Shown here in pieces: positions 44,985 through 55,130 of a DNA stretch of 64,000 nt. The notes beneath the pieces were generated by a model that was given only the letters and a program-made list of their open reading frames with translations, did not search any database and was not told the DNA's origin. The position numbers were made by a program, and so were the translations under genes. The first letter of the stretch is position 1, and each line of letters begins with the position of its first letter. Source of the stretch: Aquimarina pacifica (GTDB lineage: Bacteria > Bacteroidota > Bacteroidia > Flavobacteriales > Flavobacteriaceae); assembly GCF_000520955.1 (NCBI RefSeq), contig NZ_JACC01000015.1:1-64000 (forward strand). Direction: 5' to 3'.

Positions 44985-46268
44985 ATGAAAAAAATATATA
45001 ATCCGAATAAAGGTGAGTGGTCAGAGGTTTTAAGAAGACCAACTCAAACCGTGGCAGATATCGAACAAATCGTATTGAATATTTTTAACGAAGTTAGCGC
45101 TAGCGGTGATATAGCTGTAAAGAAGTATACTGAGAAGTTTGATAAGGTCAATTTGGTAGATATTTTAGTAACTAAAGAGGAGATAAATGAAGCTGTTACT
45201 TCAATAAACGAAGACCTTAAACAAGCCATTATGTTGGCAAAACAAAATATTGAATCATTTCATGCAGCGCAAAAGACAGATAAAGTTTCGGTAGAAACAG
45301 TTGATGGAGTTAGGTGTTGGCAAGAGAAAAGACCGATTCAAAAAATTGGGTTGTATATACCAGGTGGAACAGCACCTTTATTTTCTACAATTTTGATGTT
45401 AACTGTTCCTGCAAATTTAGCAGGTTGTAAAGAAATAGTGTTGTGTTCTCCTCCTGATAATGAGGGTAAGATCAATCCAGCTATTTTGTATGCTGCAGAT
45501 TTATGTGGGGTGACCACTATCTGTAAAGTGGGAGGGATTCAGGCAATTGCAGGAATGACGTTCGGTACAAAATCGATACCTCAAGTGTATAAAATATTTG
45601 GTCCCGGTAATCAGTTTGTTACTGTGGCAAAACAATTAGCAACTAAGTTTGGGGTTTCTATTGATATGCCAGCAGGTCCAAGTGAATTATTAGTAGTTAC
45701 TGATGATAGTGCTAACCCATCTTTTGTGGCTTCAGATTTATTGAGTCAGGCAGAGCATGGGGTTGATAGTCAGGTGATTTTGGTGTCAACTTCTAAATCA
45801 ATGTTGGATGCAGTAGAAAAAGAAGTAGAAAAACAACTAACCATCTTACCTAGAAAAAAAATTGCAGAAGCAGCAATTGCGAATTCGAAATTAATTTATG
45901 TAGAAAATAGTGATCAGGCTATAGAATTGATCAATGAATATGGTCCCGAACATTTTATTGTTTGTGCCCAAGATGAAGATTTTTATATAGATAATATTGC
46001 GAATGCGGGTTCTGTGTTTATTGGAGATTATACTCCAGAGAGTGCAGGAGACTACGCATCAGGAACAAACCATACACTACCTACAAATGGATATGCAAAG
46101 CAATATAGTGGGGTTAATTTAGATAGTTTTATGAAATCAATGACATTTCAGAAAATTTCAAAGAAAGGGATTCAAAATATAGGACCGGCAATAGAGTTGA
46201 TGGCAGAAGCAGAGGGTCTTCAGGCTCATAAGAATGCTGTGACCTTGCGATTGGAGAGTTTAAAATAA
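44985..46268 (+). CDS. hisD: Histidinol dehydrogenase
   Basis: Catalyses the last two oxidations, histidinol to histidine, with NAD and zinc. The 427-residue protein carries the family signature: IGLYIPGGTAPLFSTILML, 'GGIQAIAGMTFGTKSIPQVY', KIFGPGNQFVTVAKQL, DMPAGPSELLVVTDDSA, ASDLLSQAEHGVDSQVILV, and the zinc/substrate region 'AGSVFIGDYTPESAGDYASG' followed by TNHTLPT. Full length. It starts 22 bases after hisG. Confidence 0.96.
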   Translation: MKKIYNPNKGEWSEVLRRPTQTVADIEQIVLNIFNEVSASGDIAVKKYTEKFDKVNLVDILVTKEEINEAVTSINEDLKQAIMLAKQNIESFHAAQKTDKVSVETVDGVRCWQEKRPIQKIGLYIPGGTAPLFSTILMLTVPANLAGCKEIVLCSPPDNEGKINPAILYAADLCGVTTICKVGGIQAIAGMTFGTKSIPQVYKIFGPGNQFVTVAKQLATKFGVSIDMPAGPSELLVVTDDSANPSFVASDLLSQAEHGVDSQVILVSTSKSMLDAVEKEVEKQLTILPRKKIAEAAIANSKLIYVENSDQAIELINEYGPEHFIVCAQDEDFYIDNIANAGSVFIGDYTPESAGDYASGTNHTLPTNGYAKQYSGVNLDSFMKSMTFQKISKKGIQNIGPAIELMAEAEGLQAHKNAVTLRLESLK

Positions 46269-46279
46269 GTGCAAAGAAA

Positions 46280-47329
46280 ATGAATAATTTAACCTTCGAT
46301 TTTAATAATTTGGTTCGTGAGAATGTAAGAAGTTTAACACCCTATTCTTCTGCTAGAGATGAGTATGTTTCTGATGGGTCAAAAATGATTTTTCTCGATG
46401 CAAATGAAAACCCGTTTGATAACGGAGTCAATAGATATCCAGATCCACAACAACGTTCTCTTAAAGCAGTTTTAGTGCAGCAAAAAGAGGTGCTGTTAAA
46501 TCAAATCTTATTAGGGAACGGAAGTGATGAAGTTCTGGATTTACTTTTTAGAGCTTTTTGCGAACCCAAAGTAGATAATATTATAACATTGCCTCCGACC
46601 TATGGCATGTACAAGGTACTAGCTAATATAAATAACGTAGAAGAACGTCAAGTTTTTTTAGATCATACTTTTGAACCTGATGTTTCTAAAATTCTTGAGA
46701 GTACTGATGGTAATACTAAAATTATCTTTTTATGTTCTCCTAATAATCCAACCGGAAACTCTTTTTCTGAAGATCGCATTGTGACTATTTTAGAAAATTT
46801 CAAGGGATTGGTGGTAATTGATGAAGCATATATAGACTTTTCTGATAAAGAAAGCTGGATAAAAAGACTAGATGAGTTTCCAAATTTGATTATTACACAA
46901 ACGTTGTCCAAGGCGTATGGATTAGCAGGTATTCGATTAGGGTTATGCTATGCCTCAAAAGAGATTATAGAGATTCTTAATAGAATAAAACCGCCTTATA
47001 ACGTTAATGAACTAACGCAAAAGAGGGCATTGACTAGAGTGTTAAATAATGATCAAGTAACAAAAGAAGTGTCAGATATACTTTTGGAAAGAAATCTTTT
47101 GGCAGCTGTATTAAAAGATATTCCTTTTGTATTAAAAGTATATCCAAGCGATGCTAATTTTATTTTGGTAAAAGTAGATAATGCAGATCTACGATATCGA
47201 GAGTTGTTAGAAAAAGGTATTGTTATTCGTAATAGAGGTACACAACCATTATGTGAGAATACCTTGCGTTTTACTATAGGTACCAAAGAAGAGAATAAAG
47301 TATTGATAGAAACATTGAAGAAATTGTAG
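46280..47329 (+). CDS. hisC: Histidinol-phosphate aminotransferase
   Basis: A PLP-dependent transaminase for imidazole-acetol phosphate. The 349-residue protein begins MNNLTFDFNNLVRENVRSLT and has LDANENPFDNGVNRYPDPQQ, LLGNGSDEVLDLLFRAFCEP, 'FLCSPNNPTGNSFSEDRIV', VIDEAYIDFSD, and the PLP lysine in TQTLSKAYGLAGIRLG. The C-terminus RNRGTQPLCENTLRFTIGT carries the substrate Arg. It starts 11 bases after hisD. Confidence 0.95.
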   Translation: MNNLTFDFNNLVRENVRSLTPYSSARDEYVSDGSKMIFLDANENPFDNGVNRYPDPQQRSLKAVLVQQKEVLLNQILLGNGSDEVLDLLFRAFCEPKVDNIITLPPTYGMYKVLANINNVEERQVFLDHTFEPDVSKILESTDGNTKIIFLCSPNNPTGNSFSEDRIVTILENFKGLVVIDEAYIDFSDKESWIKRLDEFPNLIITQTLSKAYGLAGIRLGLCYASKEIIEILNRIKPPYNVNELTQKRALTRVLNNDQVTKEVSDILLERNLLAAVLKDIPFVLKVYPSDANFILVKVDNADLRYRELLEKGIVIRNRGTQPLCENTLRFTIGTKEENKVLIETLKKL

Positions 47330-47440
47330 TCTTTTTTTAGTGTTGCTTAGTTTATTGATTGTGGATTTATTATTAATTAAGTAGTGCTAATACAAAGAGT
47401 TTAATTAAAAATTCTCGTACTATCGAGAGTAAATAATAAG

Positions 47441-48577
47441 ATGAAAAAGAAAGTATTATTCATAGATCGTGATGGAACGATTATTAAAGAAACGGTTGAC
47501 GAACAAATAGATGCATTCGAGAAAATGATTTTTTACCCGAAAGCATTCACATATTTAGGGAAAATAGCACAAGAACTAGATTACGAATTAGTTATGATTA
47601 CTAATCAAGATGGTCTGGGTACAGATGTTTTTCCAGAAGACACTTTTTGGCCTGTTCATAATTTTATTCTAAAATCTTTCGAAAACGAAGGTGTTGTTTT
47701 TGATAAGGTATTTCTTGATAGAACCTTTCCTCATGAGAATGCTGACACAAGAAAACCCGGAACAGGATTATTAACAGGATATTTTTCTGAAGAATATGAT
47801 TTAGCTAATTCTTTTGTAATAGGTGATCGTTTAACAGATATGGAGCTAGCAAAAAATTTGGGAGCTAAGGGCATCTTTATTAATGATGATACTAATTTGG
47901 GAACAGATGAGATAACAATAAAAAGAGATGAACTTGATACGTATATAGCACTAGAAAATAATGATTGGCAGAAAATTTATGAGTTCTTAAAATTAGAAGA
48001 TCGTGTTGCTGAAATCTCTAGAAAAACAAATGAAACGGATATTTATATTAAACTTAATCTAGATGGAACAGGTAAGAGTACTATAAATACGGGGATAGAC
48101 TTTTTTGATCATATGCTAGATCAAATTTCTCGTCACGGACAAATGGATTTAGAAATAAGTGTGAAAGGCGACCTTGAGGTAGATGAACATCATACGATAG
48201 AGGATACTGCAATTGCATTAGGAGAAGTGTTTAGTGAAGCATTAGGAGGTAAATTAGGAATAGAACGTTATGGGTTCTGTTTGCCAATGGATGACTGCCT
48301 TGCCCAAGTAGCAATTGATTTTGGTGGTCGTAATTGGTTAGTTTGGGAGGCAGAATTTAAAAGAGAAATGATAGGGAAAATGCCTACAGAAATGTTTCTC
48401 CATTTCTTTAAATCTTTTACAGATGGGGCCAAAGCAAATCTTAATGTAAAGGCAGAAGGAGACAATGAACATCATAAAATTGAAGCAATATTTAAAGCAT
48501 TCGCAAAGGCGATAAAAGTAGCGGTAAAACGAGATCCTGAGAAAATGATTTTGCCAAGCACAAAAGGAATGCTTTAA
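47441..48577 (+). CDS. hisB: Bifunctional histidinol-phosphatase / imidazoleglycerol-phosphate dehydratase
   Basis: A two-domain fusion of 378 residues. Residues 1 to about 165 form the HAD-type histidinol phosphatase ([17 protein letters not shown] with Dx[25 protein letters not shown]). Residues about 190-378 form the dehydratase: '[20 protein letters not shown]', [42 protein letters not shown]. The His-rich motifs bind manganese. The phosphatase domain carries '[19 protein letters not shown]', with fewer zinc-type Cys than E. coli HisB. The 111-base gap after hisC is the widest so far in the operon but contains no terminator. Confidence 0.95.
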   Translation: MKKKVLFIDRDGTIIKETVDEQIDAFEKMIFYPKAFTYLGKIAQELDYELVMITNQDGLGTDVFPEDTFWPVHNFILKSFENEGVVFDKVFLDRTFPHENADTRKPGTGLLTGYFSEEYDLANSFVIGDRLTDMELAKNLGAKGIFINDDTNLGTDEITIKRDELDTYIALENNDWQKIYEFLKLEDRVAEISRKTNETDIYIKLNLDGTGKSTINTGIDFFDHMLDQISRHGQMDLEISVKGDLEVDEHHTIEDTAIALGEVFSEALGGKLGIERYGFCLPMDDCLAQVAIDFGGRNWLVWEAEFKREMIGKMPTEMFLHFFKSFTDGAKANLNVKAEGDNEHHKIEAIFKAFAKAIKVAVKRDPEKMILPSTKGML

Positions 48578-48660
48578 CTTTTTCTTTTCGATTTTTGAAA
48601 TAAATACAAAATATAAGGTTCGATTCTAGATATTTAGTTCTGAACCAGAATGATGAAATT

Positions 48661-49242
48661 ATGAAAATAGTAATTGTTAATTATGGTGCAGGTAATATCC
48701 AATCAATAAAATTTGCTATTCAAAGATTAGGGTATGAAGCGGTTTTAAGCGATGATCCAGAAGAAATTAAAAATGCTGACAAAGTAATATTTCCTGGAGT
48801 AGGAGAGGCGAGTAGTGCGATGAAAAAACTTAAAAATTCGGGGTTAGATATGTTAATTCCTAAACTTAAACAACCGGTTTTAGGAATATGCCTAGGCATG
48901 CAACTTATGTGTAACTATACAGAAGAAGGCGATACCAAAGGTTTAGGTATTTTTGATGTCAATGTTGTACGTTTTAATCATGGTGTAAAAGTACCACAAA
49001 TAGGATGGAACCAAATCGAAGGACTTGATTCACCACTTTTTGAAGGAGTGACTCAAAATGAGTATATCTATCTAGTGCATAGTTTTTATGCTCCCATAAC
49101 AAAAGATACTATTGCGACATCTACCTATGGACTGCAATATACCACTGCTTTGCATAAAGATAATTTTTATGGCACACAATTTCACCCAGAAAAGAGTAGT
49201 CTAACTGGGGAACGAATTCTAAGGAACTTTTTAGAAATATAA
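48661..49242 (+). CDS. hisH: Imidazole glycerol phosphate synthase, glutaminase subunit
   Basis: Supplies ammonia from glutamine to HisF. The 193-residue class I amidotransferase has IVNYGAGNIQSIKFAIQRLG, FPGVGEASSAMKKL, the nucleophile elbow LGICLGMQLMCNYTEEGDTK, and the His/Glu pair in GTQFHPEKSSLTGERILRNF. All catalytic triad residues are present. It lies 83 bases after hisB and 54 bases before hisA. Confidence 0.95.
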   Translation: MKIVIVNYGAGNIQSIKFAIQRLGYEAVLSDDPEEIKNADKVIFPGVGEASSAMKKLKNSGLDMLIPKLKQPVLGICLGMQLMCNYTEEGDTKGLGIFDVNVVRFNHGVKVPQIGWNQIEGLDSPLFEGVTQNEYIYLVHSFYAPITKDTIATSTYGLQYTTALHKDNFYGTQFHPEKSSLTGERILRNFLEI

Positions 49243-49296
49243 AAAATATACCCAAGTATATTAAATGACACTAATTATACAATACAAAGAGAAGTA

Positions 49297-50052
49297 ATGA
49301 GAATAATACCAGCAATAGATATCATAGATGGTAAGTGTGTTAGACTGTCTAAAGGAGATTATGATACAAAGAAAATATACAATGAGAGTCCTTTAGAAGT
49401 AGCAAAACAGTTCGAAGCACATGGTATCGAATATTTACATTTGGTAGACTTAGATGGTGCAAAATCAAAACATATTGTAAACCATAAGGTTTTAGATCAA
49501 ATAGCATCTAAGACAAGTCTGAAAATTGATTTTGGAGGAGGTCTTAAAACAGATGAAGATCTTAAAATTGCTTTTGATAATGGAGCCCATCAAATTACAG
49601 GAGGTAGTATTGCTGTTAAAGATCCAGATACATTCGGTTCATGGTTACAGAATTTTGGAGCTGACAAGATTATTTTGGGAGCAGATGCAAATAATGAGAA
49701 AATTGCTGTTAGTGGCTGGCAAGAAGAGAGTGATAAAGAATTGATTCCATTTATAAAAGAGTATTTGGAAAAAGGAATTTCTTATGTCATTTGTACAGAT
49801 ATTAGTAAAGATGGGATGTTACAGGGGCCTTCATTCGATTTATATAAGAAAATAATTGCGCAAGGCAAAGTTATTGCAGACGACAATAATATAACACGAG
49901 AGATAAAATTAATAGCTTCAGGTGGTATTTCAACATTTGATGAATTGCCTAAACTAGCCGAAATAGGTTGTGAAGGCACTATTATAGGTAAGGCTATTTA
50001 TGAAAACAGAATTAGTCTTAAGCAATTAGAAAAGTACATTCTCGAAAAATAA
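49297..50052 (+). CDS. hisA: ProFAR isomerase (HisA)
   Basis: 1-(5-phosphoribosyl)-5-[(5-phosphoribosylamino)methylideneamino]imidazole-4-carboxamide isomerase. The 251-residue TIM barrel starts [20 protein letters not shown] with the catalytic Asp in PAID. It carries '[19 protein letters not shown]', [33 protein letters not shown] (catalytic Asp/Thr region) and the phosphate site [13 protein letters not shown]. The DinB-like gene begins 6 bases later. Confidence 0.95.
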   Translation: MRIIPAIDIIDGKCVRLSKGDYDTKKIYNESPLEVAKQFEAHGIEYLHLVDLDGAKSKHIVNHKVLDQIASKTSLKIDFGGGLKTDEDLKIAFDNGAHQITGGSIAVKDPDTFGSWLQNFGADKIILGADANNEKIAVSGWQEESDKELIPFIKEYLEKGISYVICTDISKDGMLQGPSFDLYKKIIAQGKVIADDNNITREIKLIASGGISTFDELPKLAEIGCEGTIIGKAIYENRISLKQLEKYILEK

Positions 50053-50058
50053 TTAGAA

Positions 50059-50577
50059 ATGGAAAAGGAGATTGTCGAAGAATTTATAGAACAGATTATA
50101 TATCGATTAGATGAGAGTACTCGCATGGTTACACTAAGTTTTGACCATTTGTCGGATGATGATATTTGGAAGCGAAGTAATGATTTATCTAATAGTGTTG
50201 GTAATTTGGTACTGCATCTTTGTGGAAATATACGACAATATGCAATCTCTTCACTAGGAAATTCAGAAGATACAAGAGTACGTGATCAAGAGTTTGATGC
50301 TACAGAAGGGTTTTCTAAAAAAGATTTATTAGACAAACTCATTGATACGGTTGAAACGGCAAAAAGAGTTTTGAAAAGTTGTGCAGCCTCAGAACTATTA
50401 AGAAAGAGAGAGGTGCAAGGGTTTACCTTTTCAGGTATAGGAATAGCAATTCATGTTACAGAGCATTATTCCTATCATACGGGGCAAATCGCATTTTGGA
50501 CGAAGCAATTAAAAAATCATAAAAGTCTAGGTTTTTATGATGGGATAAATTTGAATAAAAAAAATAAAGAATGTTAA
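50059..50577 (+). CDS. DinB/YfiT-like (DUF1572-type) metalloprotein inside the his operon
   Basis: This 172-residue four-helix-bundle protein of the DinB superfamily has three His at the expected metal positions: one in '[17 protein letters not shown]' (helix 2) and two in [20 protein letters not shown] (helix 4). Family members include metal-dependent thiol-S-transferases that use bacillithiol or mycothiol, as well as proteins of unknown function. It lies 6 bases after hisA and overlaps hisF by 7 bases, so it is tightly embedded and co-translated. It is not a known histidine enzyme. Whether its position reflects function or chance is open; bshA, 9 kb away, shows that the cell makes bacillithiol. 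Confidence 0.85.
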   Translation: MEKEIVEEFIEQIIYRLDESTRMVTLSFDHLSDDDIWKRSNDLSNSVGNLVLHLCGNIRQYAISSLGNSEDTRVRDQEFDATEGFSKKDLLDKLIDTVETAKRVLKSCAASELLRKREVQGFTFSGIGIAIHVTEHYSYHTGQIAFWTKQLKNHKSLGFYDGINLNKKNKEC

Positions 50578-51326
50578 CAAAAAGGATTATACCGTGTTTG
50601 GATATCAAAAATGGTAGAACAGTAAAGGGAGTTAATTTTGTTGACCTAAGAGATGCAGGTGATCCCGTAGAATTGGCGCAAATCTATTCAGAAGCTGGAG
50701 CTGATGAGTTAGTGTTTCTTGATATCTCAGCGACAGAAGAGCGTCGCAAAACACTTGCTAATTTAGTACTTAATGTGGCAGAAAAAGTAAATATTCCTTT
50801 TACAGTCGGGGGTGGCATATCATCAATCGAAGATGTAGATATTCTCTTGCAAAATGGAGCTGATAAAGTTTCTGTAAATTCGTCGGCTGTCAAAAACCCT
50901 CAATTGATTAATGATTTGGCGGGTAAATTTGGTTCTCAGTGTATTACGGTTGCAATCGACGCTAAACAAATTGATGGTGAATGGATAGTTCATTTGGTAG
51001 GCGGAAAGGTGCCTACAGAACTCAATTTGTTTGATTGGGCTAAGGAAGTTGAAGAACGTGGTGCAGGAGAAATTCTTTTTACTTCAATGGATCATGATGG
51101 TACTAAGGATGGTTTTGCTAATGAGGCACTTAACAGGCTAAGTACAACGCTTACTATTCCTATAATTGCTTCTGGTGGTGCAGGTAATATTCAGCATTTT
51201 GTCGATACTTTCAGAGATGGGCAATCTGACGCAGCACTTGCGGCGAGTGTATTTCATTTTAAGGAGATCGAAATTAAGGCATTAAAGCAAGAGTTGAGAA
51301 ATAATGATATTCTTGTACGATTATAA
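50571..51326 (+). CDS. hisF: Imidazole glycerol phosphate synthase, cyclase subunit
   Basis: Forms imidazole glycerol phosphate and AICAR using ammonia channelled from HisH. The 251-residue TIM barrel starts [20 protein letters not shown] with the catalytic Asp in PCLD. It has '[20 protein letters not shown]', [20 protein letters not shown], '[19 protein letters not shown]' (second catalytic Asp) and [13 protein letters not shown]. Start overlaps the DinB-like stop (ATG at 50571, TAA at 50575). Confidence 0.96.
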   Translation: MLTKRIIPCLDIKNGRTVKGVNFVDLRDAGDPVELAQIYSEAGADELVFLDISATEERRKTLANLVLNVAEKVNIPFTVGGGISSIEDVDILLQNGADKVSVNSSAVKNPQLINDLAGKFGSQCITVAIDAKQIDGEWIVHLVGGKVPTELNLFDWAKEVEERGAGEILFTSMDHDGTKDGFANEALNRLSTTLTIPIIASGGAGNIQHFVDTFRDGQSDAALAASVFHFKEIEIKALKQELRNNDILVRL

Positions 51327-51616
51327 ATTAAGACATAAAGTAGTGATGAGAACTTAACATATATTGATTTTTTAATGAAATTCAATTGTAATTTTTTGAA
51401 ATCGAAGATGTATAGGTAACATTTTGTACTAAAATAACACTAACAATAAATGATAATTTAGTTTATTTTCCTCTTAGAAGGTTTAATCTTAAAATAATGT
51501 AATTAGAGATATTCAAACTCTAAAAAATAGTACTTTTTTACGTTGCTAAAGGAAACGAGGTAATAAATTGAAAAAATAGATTTATAAGTGGATCTAAACA
51601 AAATTATAAAGTAAAT

Positions 51617-52213
51617 ATGAAAATAGATTTTAATAAGAATAGTGACGGATTGGTCCCTGCAATAATTCAGGATGTATCCACAAAGAATGTACTTATGTTA
51701 GGGTACATGAATGAAGAAGCATATTCAAAAACTTTAGAAACTAAGAAAGTTACTTTTTTTAGTAGAACGAAAAATAGAATTTGGACCAAGGGAGAAGAAA
51801 GTGGTAATTTTTTGAATCTTGTAGATATCAAGAATGATTGCGACCAAGATACCCTTCTGGTTACTGTTAATCCTGTAGGTCCTACATGTCATAAAGGTTC
51901 GGATACATGCTGGGACGAGGATAATAAAACAACTTTTGGTTTTTTGTCAGAATTAGAAACTGTTATAACCAACAGAAAAGAAAATCAAGTTGATGAAAAA
52001 TCTTATGTAGCTTCTCTATTCAGGAAAGGTATTAATAAGATTGCTCAAAAAGTGGGGGAAGAAGCTGTAGAAGTTGTAATAGAGGCAAAAGACGATAATG
52101 ATGAGTTGTTTTTGAATGAAAGTGCTGATCTTTTATTTCATTACCTAATTCTATTACAGGCAAAAGGTTTTAAATTAGAAGATATTGTAGGAGTTTTAAA
52201 GTCAAGAACTTAA
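51617..52213 (+). CDS. hisI: Bifunctional phosphoribosyl-AMP cyclohydrolase / phosphoribosyl-ATP pyrophosphatase
   Basis: The HisIE fusion, steps two and three of the pathway. Residues 1 to about 105 are the cyclohydrolase: MLGYMNEEAYSKTLETKKVT, FFSRTKNRIWTKGEESGNFL, 'DCDQDTLLVTVNPVGPTCHK', GSDTCW, with the zinc-binding Cys present. Residues about 110-198 are the pyrophosphohydrolase: SYVASLFRKGINKIAQKVGE, EAVEVVIEAKDDNDELFLNE, SADLLFHYLILLQAKG. It is separated from hisF by 290 bases without a terminator or ORF, the largest gap in the operon. It could also have its own promoter. Confidence 0.95.
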   Translation: MKIDFNKNSDGLVPAIIQDVSTKNVLMLGYMNEEAYSKTLETKKVTFFSRTKNRIWTKGEESGNFLNLVDIKNDCDQDTLLVTVNPVGPTCHKGSDTCWDEDNKTTFGFLSELETVITNRKENQVDEKSYVASLFRKGINKIAQKVGEEAVEVVIEAKDDNDELFLNESADLLFHYLILLQAKGFKLEDIVGVLKSRT

Positions 52214-52262
52214 TAATGTTTATCTAAACTATCGGTTAAAAGCTGATTTCATCGACAAAACA

Positions 52263-52292
52263 TTGATTTATTAACAAAATATTCTATATTTG
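52263..52292 (+). promoter_or_regulatory. Promoter of the T9SS cargo gene
   Basis: TTG at 52263-52265 and TATATTTG at 52285-52292 are separated by 19 bases, an exact Bacteroidetes promoter. Transcription should start near 52299, about 14 bases before the TTG start codon of the following gene. Confidence 0.8.
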
Positions 52293-52312
52293 CTCCTTTA
52301 AATAAACCAATT

Positions 52313-55126
52313 TTGAAACATATAGACATAAAATTACTCTTTTTACCGGTTCTTTTATTTTTTTGTCAACTAACACACTCTCAATGTAATCTAGGTCATA
52401 TTGATATTAATGAGTGCTATATGGAAACTGTTGATGGCGACGGTGATGTTAGTGGTAACCCAGATGGGATTATTAATATTTATGACCTTACAGGGACTAC
52501 GGTTGCCGATGGGGTTTGGGAAATTGCACCAAACTATGCCATTGCTTTTGACGAAAGTACAGGAGACATGTCTTTGTGGGCATTGCAAAATTCAACTACC
52601 ATAGCCACAGCTAATGATTATAGTTTTGAATTATTAAATACTGCTGTTTGTGGTACAGACCCAGTTAGGACGGCCACACTAAACCTTGGTGCATTTTCGG
52701 GAGTGGCATTGCCGAGAACAGGTACTCTTAATGTGAATGCGTCAGGATGTGATGCAGAAGGTTTTGATTTGTTTACGGCATTTCTGCAAGATGATCAAAT
52801 ACCACCCCCTCATCAAAATGGTACATGGAGCTATAACGGTTCAAGCCCTAATTTTCTGGGATTCGGAGAAGAAAAAGATGGATTAGAATCTACATTTTAT
52901 GCAAGTATCCCATATCAGGAAGGACTTCCTAGAGTAGATCAGGAAGTGTTTGAGTTTACCTATACTGTTCCTGGATTAGGCCCTTGTGATGCTAGTAGAG
53001 AAACTACGGTAAGAATAGCGATGGTTAGACAAGTATCTGCGGGAGGTGGATCAGGAACTGATATTTGTGAAAATGATATACAAGCGGGACTTTATGATAC
53101 AGATATAGATTTACGAGATGATTTATATTTACAAGGAGAAGATAGTGAGGGGATTTGGTTATATGAACTTGATCCAACAGGGCAATTGTCAAATGCCTCT
53201 GACTCAAATATCAATATAAAAGAATTATATGATAATGTTATTGATGGTGGAAATAATCTTAGGTTTGGTTGTGAGTCGTTTGAGTTTTTCTATTCGGTCG
53301 AACAAAGGTCAGGAGTTTGCTTAAATGATACTACAAGTGTTAATATTTCTTTTTATGAACAGTTAAGACCATTTAGTCAGACAGTTGCACCACCAATTAT
53401 TTGCGCGAATGAATCTCCAGGGGATTTCAATTTATTTAGCTTGCTTGAGTTTACTACAGAAGGAATAACTGATTTTGTATATACTGATGAAAAATATGTG
53501 AACTGGCGATTGGTTAGCGGGCCTTCTGATCTGGGTCTACAAACTCTCGAAAGCTATTATCCGATACCTCCTAATGTAATTCCTGATGATTTCCATTTGG
53601 GAGCAATAAATACTTTCTATCAAATCCCAGGTACATATGTTTTTGAGTATGCTGTAAGTCCCAAAATTAACTGTCAGGAAGGTGAGATATTATGTAATCC
53701 GTTTGATTCTCCAGGTGATTTTTTCTATTGCGAACATCCGTGTGCAGTAGAAACAGGGCTTGTAACAATTGAGGTTGTTGGTTTTGATTCTGCAGGAATA
53801 GATACAGAGGGGATTAATTTATGTGAAATAGATGGTCAGGTAGATCTTAGGAGTTTGTTATTGCCAAATGGTGCATTTCCTATTGCAACCACGGGTGTGT
53901 GGACAGATTCTGGGGGTGCTATAATTGATAATGTATTTATTTTTCCTGATAGTGATACAGAGCAGACCTTTACTTTTACGTATTCAACTAGTACGGTAAA
54001 TGGTTGTGTCGATAGTGCAGATTTGACTTTTACTATTAATAAGGAGGTTTATGCTGGAGAAGATGCAAGTGTTACATTATGTTCTGATGATTTAACAGTA
54101 ACTCTTTTTGATCTTTTGGGAGGTGATCCAGACACTACAGGTTTATGGACAGGTCCTTTTGCATATGAATCAACGGATCATTTAGGAGTTTTTGATGCAA
54201 CAGATGAGCTTTTGCCGATAATTGGTTCAGGAACCTATACGTATACTGTTCCTGGTAATTCTGGTTGTACTTCTATTGATGATGCCACAGTAACCGTAAG
54301 CATTGTCGACCCGATAGAAATAGGGGAAGATGTAAATGAGACTTTTTGTAAAATAGATGGTCGTGTGAACTTGTATTCACTTCTAGATAGAGACACAGTA
54401 AGAACAGGTTTTTTTGAGGATACTGATGATACTGGCGCTTTAAATGAAGAAGGAGTTTTAGAATTTGAAACATTGACTAATGAAATTTATACTTTCAGGT
54501 ATGTAGTGTCAAATGCACTGCCTTGTGATGAATCTTCTTTGTTAGTTGCTGTTCAGATTGTTGATATACCTTCGCCTGTCTTGCCAGAACAAGAATTTTG
54601 TATCCTTGATGCAAAGCGATTAGAAGATATAGAAGTAGATGTGTTAAATTATAATTGGTATGATCAATTAGAAAGTGAAAACCCAATAATTGATAACCCG
54701 ATACTACTTAATAATCAGATTTATTACATAGCATCAGTCGATGCTAATAATTGCGAATCAGAACGGGTTGAAGTTTTGATTAAGATATTGAATACCGGAG
54801 AGCGGTTTTCTAATGGGGATTTGTGTACAATGGATTTTCAGGATGGTGTTTCACCAAATGGAGATAATCAGAACGATAGTTTTGCACTACAGATTGACGA
54901 TCTTTTTAATATTCCAGAAGCATTCCCGGATTTTGACCTTAAAATATACAATAGATATGGTAGTCTTGTATATGATGCAAATATTAATACAGAGGAGTTT
55001 AGAGGAGAGAGTAATGTGTCCTTGAGACTTGGAGACGATCTTCCTTCGGGTACTTATTTCTATATTTTTAATCCGAACTTTGAGAATAACCTACCAATAC
55101 AAGGAAGTTTTTACCTAAGCCGATAA
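52313..55126 (+). CDS. T9SS-exported adhesin-like protein with gliding motility C-terminal domain
   Basis: This 937-residue secreted protein begins at TTG 52313: the first codons encode a good signal peptide (KHIDIKLLFLPVLLFFCQLT), and the next ATG lies beyond it. A strong promoter sits just upstream. The body is a series of beta-sandwich modules with Asp/Cys pairs (TDICENDIQAGLYDTDIDL, INLCEIDGQVDLRSLL, VTLCSDDLTVTLFDLLGG, ETFCKIDGRVNLYSLLDR). The last about 90 residues form a gliding-motility type-B C-terminal domain: DGVSPNGDNQNDSFAL, LKIYNRYGSLVYDANI, PSGTYFYIFN. This domain directs export by type IX secretion. The PorP/SprF and PorE-like genes directly downstream form the usual export cluster. 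Confidence 0.9.
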   Translation: MKHIDIKLLFLPVLLFFCQLTHSQCNLGHIDINECYMETVDGDGDVSGNPDGIINIYDLTGTTVADGVWEIAPNYAIAFDESTGDMSLWALQNSTTIATANDYSFELLNTAVCGTDPVRTATLNLGAFSGVALPRTGTLNVNASGCDAEGFDLFTAFLQDDQIPPPHQNGTWSYNGSSPNFLGFGEEKDGLESTFYASIPYQEGLPRVDQEVFEFTYTVPGLGPCDASRETTVRIAMVRQVSAGGGSGTDICENDIQAGLYDTDIDLRDDLYLQGEDSEGIWLYELDPTGQLSNASDSNINIKELYDNVIDGGNNLRFGCESFEFFYSVEQRSGVCLNDTTSVNISFYEQLRPFSQTVAPPIICANESPGDFNLFSLLEFTTEGITDFVYTDEKYVNWRLVSGPSDLGLQTLESYYPIPPNVIPDDFHLGAINTFYQIPGTYVFEYAVSPKINCQEGEILCNPFDSPGDFFYCEHPCAVETGLVTIEVVGFDSAGIDTEGINLCEIDGQVDLRSLLLPNGAFPIATTGVWTDSGGAIIDNVFIFPDSDTEQTFTFTYSTSTVNGCVDSADLTFTINKEVYAGEDASVTLCSDDLTVTLFDLLGGDPDTTGLWTGPFAYESTDHLGVFDATDELLPIIGSGTYTYTVPGNSGCTSIDDATVTVSIVDPIEIGEDVNETFCKIDGRVNLYSLLDRDTVRTGFFEDTDDTGALNEEGVLEFETLTNEIYTFRYVVSNALPCDESSLLVAVQIVDIPSPVLPEQEFCILDAKRLEDIEVDVLNYNWYDQLESENPIIDNPILLNNQIYYIASVDANNCESERVEVLIKILNTGERFSNGDLCTMDFQDGVSPNGDNQNDSFALQIDDLFNIPEAFPDFDLKIYNRYGSLVYDANINTEEFRGESNVSLRLGDDLPSGTYFYIFNPNFENNLPIQGSFYLSR

Positions 55127-55130
55127 ATCA

